From Mycobacterium sp. (GTDB lineage Bacteria > Actinomycetota > Actinomycetes > Mycobacteriales > Mycobacteriaceae), in contig JAHBAP020000473.1 of the NCBI GenBank assembly GCA_018500005.2, positions 1 through 6,760 of the forward strand: a stretch of 6,760 bases of DNA, read 5' to 3'. The translations under genes were made by a program, and so were the position numbers. Positions 1 to 5,382 of the stretch are shown piece by piece; the stretch's first letter is position 1; each line of letters starts with the position of its first letter. A model generated the notes under the pieces. The model saw only the letters and a program-made list of their open reading frames with translations. It had not been told where the DNA came from and did no database searches.

Positions 1-916
1 CTACACCATCAAGAACGCGATATGTCTGCACGAGGAGGACAACGCCGTCCTGTGGAAGCATGTCGACTACAAAAACGGAGCTGAGGTGCGTCGCCAACGT
101 CGGATGGTGATCTCCTGCCATGCCACGGTGGCTAACTATGAGTACCTGATCTACTGGCGCCTGTATCAGGACGGGAACATCGAGTGCGAGATTCGCGCCA
201 CCGGAATCATGGTGACCACCCCATTCCCGGAGGGCTCGGCCCCGCCGCCGTACGGGACTGTCGTCGACAGAAATACCTACGCTCCGTTCCATCAGCATTT
301 CTTGGTCGCCCGGCTGGACCTGGACGTCGACGGGGCGGACAACACCGTCATGGAGATCGACTCCGTCGCGCCACCGGTGAACGCCGACAATCCCTACGGG
401 CTGGCCCTGGTGACAGAGGCAACGCCGATCACCTCCGAAGCGGAGTCCGCCCGGGACTTCGACTGGTCGACCCAGCGGAGTTGGAAGGTGGTCAATCCGA
501 ACAAGACCAACAAGCACGGCACCAACGTCGCTTACAAGCTTGTTCCCGGAGCGTGCTTCCCGCCGATGATGGATCCGTTGGCGCCCCAGTATCTGCGGGC
601 TCCGGTGATCGGCCACACCCTGTGGGTGACCAAGAACAGTTCGGATGAACGTTGGCCGGCCGGCGCTTACCCGGTTCAGTCAGAGTTCGACACCGGGATG
701 ACCGAGTGGATCAAGGACGACGCGCCGCTGGGGAACACCGACGTCGTGCTCTGGTACGTGTTCGGTATCCACCACATCACCCGGATGGAGGAATGGCCGA
801 TCATGTCGGTCGACACCGTGTCGTTCTGGCTCAAGCCGACCGGCTTCTTCGACCGCAATCCGTCGATCGACGCGCCGCCCACCCCCAAAGGGGGAGGGGG
901 CTCCTGCCACACCTAG
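1..916 (+). CDS. Copper-containing primary-amine oxidase, C-terminal part (5' end outside window)
   Basis: The frame is open from base 2 and ends at TAG 914-916, giving about 304 visible residues. Copper amine oxidases (EC 1.4.3.21 type) convert a primary amine, O2 and water to aldehyde, NH3 and H2O2, using copper and a topaquinone made from one of their own tyrosines. The Asn-Tyr-Glu-Tyr motif is present, and the cofactor-forming Tyr is codon 137-139. The His-Gln-His copper ligands are codons 290-292 and 296-298. The third copper His is the second His of GIHHITR, codon 773-775, just before EEWPIM. The spacings (51, 53 and 212 residues from the Tyr) are close to those I recall for the Arthrobacter enzyme. 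RLDLDVDGADNT matches the usual strand after HQH, which carries the second metal site. The catalytic-base Asp lies upstream, outside the window. The protein ends in an unusual Pro/Lys/Gly-rich tail (PTPKGGGGSCHT). It is convergent with the APC permease and overlaps it by 4 nt, which suggests a linked amine-use function. Family assignment is firm; the substrate is unknown. Confidence 0.96.
   Translation, partial: YTIKNAICLHEEDNAVLWKHVDYKNGAEVRRQRRMVISCHATVANYEYLIYWRLYQDGNIECEIRATGIMVTTPFPEGSAPPPYGTVVDRNTYAPFHQHFLVARLDLDVDGADNTVMEIDSVAPPVNADNPYGLALVTEATPITSEAESARDFDWSTQRSWKVVNPNKTNKHGTNVAYKLVPGACFPPMMDPLAPQYLRAPVIGHTLWVTKNSSDERWPAGAYPVQSEFDTGMTEWIKDDAPLGNTDVVLWYVFGIHHITRMEEWPIMSVDTVSFWLKPTGFFDRNPSIDAPPTPKGGGGSCHT
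882..894. terminator. Short C5-A3-G5 hairpin near the convergent stops
   Basis: A perfect inverted repeat, CCCCC (882-886), loop AAA, GGGGG (890-894). It lies within the last codons of the amine oxidase and 18 nt past the permease stop on the reverse strand. There is no gap between the two convergent genes, so any terminator must sit inside coding sequence, and this is the clearest candidate, mainly for the permease transcript. There is no T-tract on either side, so it is not a canonical intrinsic terminator. It could simply reflect the Pro/Lys/Gly codons of the oxidase tail. Confidence 0.25.
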
Positions 917-2436
917 TCCACGATGGTCGGGGTGTCTTTGTGCAGGGTCTCTCCGTGGAAGAAATCCGGCTGTACCGAGCGCCACACCATCATCAGCACC
1001 AGCCCGAGCAGGATCAGCCCCAGGCCTAGTACGAGCACCAGGCCGACGCCGAAAATGCTTGCGCCGCTGCCGTACTCGGGTGAGGCGCTGTCATGGAGCG
1101 TGACGATGAGCACGCCGAACAGTCCTATTCCGCCAAGCAAGGGGAAGATCAACTTGAAGATCACACTCTTTGCGTTGATGAACAACTCGCGGCGGAAGAA
1201 CCAGATGCAGGCGAATGCGGTCAGGCCGTAGTAGAAGCAGATCATGATGCCCAGCGAGTAGATGGTGTCGGTGAGCGCGTTTTCGCTGAGCAGAATCATC
1301 ACCGAGTAGAAGACGCCGGCGAAGACGCCCGCGGCTACCGTTGCATAGGACGGAGTCAGGTACCGCGGGTGGATCGACCCGAAGCGGGCGGGCAGGGCCT
1401 TGTAGGTGGCCATGCCCAGCATGGTGCGCGATGCCGGCAGGAAGGTGGTGATCAGACTGGCCACGCTCGAGGCCAGCACCGCCAGGTACAGCAGGAGGTG
1501 CCAGGGATTGCCCAGTACCGGTTCGGCCAGCGCACCGAAGACGTTGTGGGCGATCTTCTCGTTGCCCAGCCCATAACCCTCGGTCCCGACGCCGGCGAAG
1601 GTCACCGCCGCGATCGACACCAGCAGGTAGGTGATCAGGATCGACAACACGGTCAGCAGAGCCGCGCGCCCCGGTGTCTTGTCGGAACCCTTGGACTCCT
1701 CGTTGACCGTCAGGCAGGTATCCCAGCCCCAGAACGCGAAGATCGACCCGGATAGGCCGGCGATGAACGCCGACAGCGTCAGCCCGGCCGGGCTGAACCA
1801 GTCCCAGCTGAATTCGATGCCGGAGGGGTTGCCGCCGGACTTCACCACCGCCACCACCGCGAAGACGAACAGCATGGCGAGCTGGAATCCGACCAGGATG
1901 AACTGCACCTTCTCGGTGGTGGTGATGCCGCGGTAGGCGATGAAGGTGGCTATGCCCAGGAATGCGAGGCAGGTCGCGACATTGATCGCGTGGTTCTCCC
2001 AAAGGCTTCCAACGGTCGGGCTTTTGAAGATGTCGCCGAGGAGTTGATAGAAGAACTCCACCGCAACCCCGGCCAGGTTGGACAGCACGATGGCGGTCGC
2101 GAGGATGGCCGCCCAACCGCCCAACCAACCGACATATGGTCCGAATGCCTTGCTGGTCCACGTGAACGAGGTGCCGCAGTCGGGCATGACCTTGTTCAGT
2201 TCGCGATATGCGTAGGCGGCGAAGAACATCGGCAGGAAGCCCGCGATGATCACCACCGCGGTCTTGTGGCCGGCCTGGGTGACCAGGATTCCGATAGTCG
2301 CTGAAAGCGTGTATGCCGGTGCGACGCAGGAGATGCCGAGCACGACGCTGCCGAAGACCCCCAACGAATTACGGGAGAGGCCCTTCTCCTGAAGGTCGGC
2401 CTCAGGAGCGTGGTCTATCTGGTGTGTCTCTTCCAT
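913..2436 (-). CDS. APC-superfamily amino acid/amine permease
   Basis: A complete 507-residue inner-membrane transporter, the usual length for APC permeases, with about 12 hydrophobic segments between residues 27 and 485. The N-terminus (1-25) is hydrophilic and acidic. Family hallmarks are the first helix with a broken GISCVAPAYTLSA stretch (34-46), the PDCGTSFTWTSKAFGP loop (85-100) resembling the P-x-GG-x-Y region, FWGWDTCLTVNEESKG (235-250) resembling the helix-6/Glu-Glu region, and PASRTMLGMA (334-343) resembling the conserved SR loop. The ATG at 2434-2436 is chosen because the upstream side opens into the divergent control region. Its ribosome-binding site is weak: only a G5 run (2440-2444 on the reverse strand), very close to the start. 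The substrate cannot be deduced, but convergence with an amine oxidase makes an amine or amino acid a reasonable guess. The TAG stop (913-915) overlaps the amine-oxidase stop, so this transcript must end inside, or run antisense to, that gene. Confidence 0.93.
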   Translation of the reverse strand: MEETHQIDHAPEADLQEKGLSRNSLGVFGSVVLGISCVAPAYTLSATIGILVTQAGHKTAVVIIAGFLPMFFAAYAYRELNKVMPDCGTSFTWTSKAFGPYVGWLGGWAAILATAIVLSNLAGVAVEFFYQLLGDIFKSPTVGSLWENHAINVATCLAFLGIATFIAYRGITTTEKVQFILVGFQLAMLFVFAVVAVVKSGGNPSGIEFSWDWFSPAGLTLSAFIAGLSGSIFAFWGWDTCLTVNEESKGSDKTPGRAALLTVLSILITYLLVSIAAVTFAGVGTEGYGLGNEKIAHNVFGALAEPVLGNPWHLLLYLAVLASSVASLITTFLPASRTMLGMATYKALPARFGSIHPRYLTPSYATVAAGVFAGVFYSVMILLSENALTDTIYSLGIMICFYYGLTAFACIWFFRRELFINAKSVIFKLIFPLLGGIGLFGVLIVTLHDSASPEYGSGASIFGVGLVLVLGLGLILLGLVLMMVWRSVQPDFFHGETLHKDTPTIVD

Positions 2437-2491
2437 CAGCCCCCGCTGGGATCGCGTCGATCTGACCGAACTTAGGAGTACCGTACCGCTG

Positions 2492-2505
2492 ACACGATCA
2501 CGTGT
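2492..2505. repeat. Perfect 5+4+5 inverted repeat, candidate operator
   Basis: ACACG-ATCA-CGTGT forms two perfect 5-bp arms with a 4-bp spacer, near the middle of the divergent control region. It overlaps the palindrome CACGTG. It lies about 50 bp upstream of the stress-protein ATG and about 55 bp upstream of the permease ATG, where a dimeric regulator could act on either gene. No regulator gene is visible in the window to pair with it. A short palindrome like this can also arise by chance. Confidence 0.35.
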
Positions 2506-2541
2506 TCGGAGTTTGCTTTGTATGTCAGAGCTTGAGCGGGC

Positions 2542-2546
2542 GGAGG
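2542..2546 (+). promoter_or_regulatory. Ribosome-binding site of the universal stress protein
   Basis: GGAGG followed by a 9-nt spacer to ATG 2556-2558. This decides the start: the longer frame from GTG 2502 would place the start inside the inverted repeat, have no comparable Shine-Dalgarno sequence, and add 18 residues unlike any universal stress domain. Confidence 0.75.
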
Positions 2547-2555
2547 GGCACCGGC

Positions 2556-3464
2556 ATGACCCAGACAGTCGATATTGCCGAGACCGGTGTCCTCGTCGGG
2601 GCTGACGGCTCCGAGCATTGCCTGGCCGCGGTTCGCTGGGCGGCTGACAGCGCGGTCGCCTACGGCCTTCCGCTGACCATCCTGTACGCGCGGCCCGACG
2701 CCATGGCGTCGCCGATGTTGGTGGCGGAGCCCACCGGCGTGCTGCTGGAGGCGGTTGAGCAGGTCCGCGGCAGGCACCCCGGACTCGAGGTCCGGACGCT
2801 GCAGATGCCCGACGCCCCGGTGCAATCGCTGCTTGCGGCGGGGGAGAACGCCGACGTGCTGGTGCTCGGGTCGCGCGGGGTCGAGGGTTTCCGCGGACTC
2901 CTGCTGGGGTCCACCACGATGCACGTCGCGCCCTATGCCCAGTGCCCGGTGGTGGTGGTCCACTCCGGCACCGAGGGCGGCGTCAGGTTCGAGGAATTCG
3001 CGGAATACCCAGGCAACCCTGGTCAGGTCGTCCTTGGTTACGACGGATCGCCGGCCTCGAATCGGGCCGCCGCGTTCGCCTTTCGGCACGCTGAGGCCAT
3101 CGGCTGCGGTGTCGTCGCGGTCAGTGTGGAGGCCAGTCGCAGCGAGCCCGAGACCGAGCAGATCGACCCGGAGAACGCCACGCCCGGTTCGGACACCAGT
3201 GCCTTCCATTCGCCGGTCATCGTCACTGCCAGTGCGTTCCCGGACGTACCGGTGTCCTTCGTGGCCGGAACCGGCCGTCCGGCCGAGGTGTTGCTGTCCG
3301 AGGCGGTGGGCGCGGAACTGCTGGTCGTCGGTAGCCGCGGCTCCGGCGGGTTCTCCGGGCTGATCATGGGCTCGGTGAGCCAGAAGGTGCTGGCCCATGC
3401 CAGCTGCCCGGTCGCGGTACTGCACCCCGGCATTCCGGCTGAGACTGCGGCCGGGATTGCTTGA
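2556..3464 (+). CDS. Tandem-domain universal stress protein (ATP-binding type)
   Basis: A 302-residue soluble protein with two UspA-type domains, the common arrangement in mycobacteria (Rv2623-like). Domain 1 (about 11-137) opens with VLVGADGSEHC and carries GSRG(105-108)-x9-GS(118-119). Domain 2 (about 157-291) opens with VVLGYDGSPAS and carries GSRG(259-262)-x9-GS(272-273). Both fit the G-2x-G-9x-G-S/T nucleotide-binding signature, so both halves are predicted to bind ATP. Each domain ends in a matching strand (QCPVVVVHS; SCPVAVLHP). An acidic linker (138-156) joins them, and domain 2 has an acidic, low-complexity insertion (193-216). Family members act in dormancy and stress adaptation; the precise role here is unknown. 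It has a good ribosome-binding site. Its TGA stop overlaps the TTG start of the next gene, so the two are very likely co-transcribed and translationally coupled. Confidence 0.93.
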   Translation: MTQTVDIAETGVLVGADGSEHCLAAVRWAADSAVAYGLPLTILYARPDAMASPMLVAEPTGVLLEAVEQVRGRHPGLEVRTLQMPDAPVQSLLAAGENADVLVLGSRGVEGFRGLLLGSTTMHVAPYAQCPVVVVHSGTEGGVRFEEFAEYPGNPGQVVLGYDGSPASNRAAAFAFRHAEAIGCGVVAVSVEASRSEPETEQIDPENATPGSDTSAFHSPVIVTASAFPDVPVSFVAGTGRPAEVLLSEAVGAELLVVGSRGSGGFSGLIMGSVSQKVLAHASCPVAVLHPGIPAETAAGIA

Positions 3465-4669
3465 GCGCCAGCTCATTTCACCGGGAGTGCCAGGCCTGCC
3501 GCGCGGCGGTCCCCTGGGCGACGTTCTGCGGCGAGTGCGGCGCGAACCTCGAGGCGCCGGTCACCACCCGCAGCATTCTGCTACGGCCCCGGGTATTCGC
3601 CGCCGCGCCTGGCGAAGCACTGTCGGTGCCCCGTATCACCAGCACCTTGTTACCCCGTCTGGCCGCCCCGGCGCGTAGGCCATTCCGGCTGGCCCTCGCC
3701 CTGCTGCTGGTCACCATGATCGGTCTGGCGGTGCTGCGGGCGAACGTGCCGATGGGGGTGGTCTCCGTGCTCGGCGGCCCGGCGATCTTCGTGCTGTACA
3801 TGTGGCAGGCCGACGCTTTCCGGGACATCCCAGCCCGCGCACTGGTGATCGCCGGGCTGACCGGCGCCGGGACGGCGGTGGCGTGGTGGGTGTTCGCCGG
3901 ACGTCTGCTGTCCAGTTCCTTCGGCGTCACGGCGGCGGCGGGGCAGGCGCTGTTGAACGCACTCGCCAGCGTCGGGCTGACCGCCAACCTCGGCGGCGCG
4001 GTGTTGATGGTGCTCGCCCCCGTGGTGGTACGACTGCTCCGGATCCCGGTGCGCGACTGCATGGACGGATTCGTCATCGGTGCATTCGGAACTCTTACGC
4101 ACATGGCCGCGGCCAGCATCACCTGGATGATGCCGCAGATCGTCGCGGGCCTGCTCGATCCGGAGAGCGCGGGCAGGCTGTTCGAGGATGCGATCACCTA
4201 CGGGGTCATCGATCCGCTGATCAGCGTCTCCCTCGGCGGACTGGTCGGCCTGAGTCTGTGGTTCACGCCGAATCCCGCCGGGCCACAGCACCGTAAAGCT
4301 CGCTGGGCGCTGACCCTATGCACTGTGTCGGCAGCAGCGCTGTACGCCGGAGTATGGCTGGTGGACGCACTGGCCCCGCCGCTCCTGGCAGCCCATCAGC
4401 AGGAGTTCCTCGAACTCGCGGTGAACCTCGTCCTGGCCCTGCTTGCGGTGCTCACCGCCCGGTTCGGCGTGCAGATCGCCCTGCTACACGCAGCACCCGG
4501 CCCCACGACGGATCAGCCCCTGCTCTGCGTGGAGTGCGAGAAGGTGGTCCCCGATATGGCCTTCTGCCCCGCGTGCGGGTCGGCGTCGTTGGCCTCGTCG
4601 AGTACGTCCCGTCGCCTTCGCAGGGAGTCGGCAGCGGTCCGCGAACCGGGCCTCGGCGCACCTGCCTAG
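3461..4669 (+). CDS. Polytopic membrane protein with a zinc ribbon at each end; degenerate PrsW-like core
   Basis: A 402-residue protein. The start is TTG 3461-3463, overlapping the previous stop as TTGA. An in-frame TGA at 3440-3442 leaves no other upstream start that includes the first zinc ribbon. C4 ribbons lie at C10/C13/C23/C26 and C356/C359/C369/C372, both CxxC-x9-CxxC. They share 8 of 18 positions, including Val-Pro and Phe-Cys. Between them are about eight hydrophobic segments (roughly 76-93, 96-114, 127-146, 176-192, 204-224, 246-268, 282-304, 318-342), which would put both ribbons in the cytoplasm. By eye the core follows the order of PrsW (M82) proteases. APVVVRLLR (186-194) sits where AP-x-x-EE-x-x-K is expected, DGFVIG (202-207) where DG-x-x-x-G is, A218 at the second Glu, and D251 at the His. 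All catalytic positions are changed, so protease activity is not expected. The PrsW link is inference; the zinc ribbons and membrane topology are direct. It ends on CTAG, shared with the opposing gene. Confidence 0.85.
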   Translation: MSASSFHRECQACRAAVPWATFCGECGANLEAPVTTRSILLRPRVFAAAPGEALSVPRITSTLLPRLAAPARRPFRLALALLLVTMIGLAVLRANVPMGVVSVLGGPAIFVLYMWQADAFRDIPARALVIAGLTGAGTAVAWWVFAGRLLSSSFGVTAAAGQALLNALASVGLTANLGGAVLMVLAPVVVRLLRIPVRDCMDGFVIGAFGTLTHMAAASITWMMPQIVAGLLDPESAGRLFEDAITYGVIDPLISVSLGGLVGLSLWFTPNPAGPQHRKARWALTLCTVSAAALYAGVWLVDALAPPLLAAHQQEFLELAVNLVLALLAVLTARFGVQIALLHAAPGPTTDQPLLCVECEKVVPDMAFCPACGSASLASSSTSRRLRRESAAVREPGLGAPA

Positions 4670-5382
4670 CGGGGCTGATCACCGTTCCAGGTGAAGCTCT
4701 CCACGTACTTGCCCATGTCGATGGCGATCTCCACATTGGCCGCCGACGGAGGTCCGGGACCGAAGTCCGCCGAGAACCTCCGGAAGGGCCCGGTCGCGAG
4801 TGCGACGAGGGCGAGATCGTTCTTCACCGCAGCCACCGTCACCAGCCGGATGTCCGTACGGCTCGACACTCCCGGTTGCCGGAAGGTGGCGACGACGCCG
4901 TAGCCGGGCTGGTAGCCGACCATCGCATTGGGCAGTTCATAGGCGACCTCGGCTTTGGGGAACTCACGGGCGAGGAGCTGATCGACCACCTGGCGGGCCT
5001 GGCGGCCGCGCGCGGGCTCGCCGTAGAGGCGCAGCACACCTCGGTCGCCGACGGTCATTCGTGCCGTGACGCCGTCGGCCGCCGTGGTCACCTGATAAGT
5101 CGAACCGGGAGCGGGGTAGGACACCGAGAAGGCGCCACTCGGTGCGTCGAAGCGCGGAAGGCCTGCCACCGGTACCGAATTCGGCGGCCGCCCGCAATCC
5201 GGCGGGCACGCGTACGTCGTCTCGTCGGCCACCATCGCGTCCCAGACCAGTCCGCCCGCGGTCGCGATGCCGAGCACCAGCGCCAACGACCCGAGCGTGG
5301 CCAGGTACCGCGGGCGGGCCGCACCCCCGGCCGCGTACCGCCCGGGTGGGACCGCGATTCCTTCGTACGTCGGCACGGTCAC
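4666..5382 (-). CDS. Single-pass membrane protein of unknown function, coupled to the S53 gene
   Basis: A 238-residue protein that I do not recognise. The GTG start (5380-5382) overlaps the S53 stop as GTGA, the usual coupled arrangement. A second GTG two codons downstream is an alternative, and the longer open frame upstream only shadows the S53 gene. The cytoplasmic N-terminus (1-26) is rich in Pro, Gly and Arg. It is followed by one hydrophobic helix (about 27-46), then an extracytoplasmic region with the N-terminus predicted inside. Just outside the membrane is a Cys pair (C59, C63 in CPPDCG) likely to form a disulfide. Residues 79-232 look like one compact alpha/beta domain, with strand-like stretches FSVSY, RMTVG and VLRLYG, and a helix around RQARQVVDQLLAREF. 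There is no lipobox and no catalytic motif I can name. Because it is co-translated with the S53 protein, an anchor, partner or substrate role is plausible but unproven. The TAG stop shares CTAG with the opposing zinc-ribbon gene. Confidence 0.82.
   Translation of the reverse strand: MTVPTYEGIAVPPGRYAAGGAARPRYLATLGSLALVLGIATAGGLVWDAMVADETTYACPPDCGRPPNSVPVAGLPRFDAPSGAFSVSYPAPGSTYQVTTAADGVTARMTVGDRGVLRLYGEPARGRQARQVVDQLLAREFPKAEVAYELPNAMVGYQPGYGVVATFRQPGVSSRTDIRLVTVAAVKNDLALVALATGPFRRFSADFGPGPPSAANVEIAIDMGKYVESFTWNGDQPR

Larger units (their letters stand above)
2437..2555. promoter_or_regulatory. Divergent intergenic control region (permease / universal stress protein)
   Basis: This 119-bp gap is the only non-coding DNA in the window and must hold the leftward start signals for the permease. 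It probably also holds rightward signals for the stress-protein unit. It is less GC-rich in the middle than the flanking genes. It contains a 14-bp inverted repeat (2492-2505), a CACGTG palindrome (2499-2504) and a repeated GTAC (2478-2486). Weak -10-like hexamers are TATGTC at 2521-2526 (rightward) and TACGGT at 2480-2485 (leftward). I could not pair either with a convincing -35. No DosR-type box was recognised. Confidence 0.6.

Noticed and set aside
2502..2555. Longer start (GTG 2502) for the universal stress protein
   Set aside because: It lacks a Shine-Dalgarno sequence, lies inside the inverted repeat, and adds residues unlike the family; ATG 2556 has GGAGG at good spacing.
3263..3276. 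Perfect inverted repeat GGCCGG-AA-CCGGCC
   Set aside because: The 2-nt loop is too small for a stable hairpin, and it lies inside a conserved coding stretch (VAGTGRPAE); GC-rich codon choice explains it.
2472..3476. Long reverse-strand open frame opposite the universal stress protein
   Set aside because: Its translation is Arg/Gly/His-rich without recognisable motifs, typical of an antisense shadow in high-GC DNA; the forward frame has two clear Usp domains.
4630..4680. Possible terminator at the second convergent junction
   Set aside because: Only very short pairings (such as GCGGTCCGC at 4633-4641) were found, with no T-tract; not supportable as a terminator.
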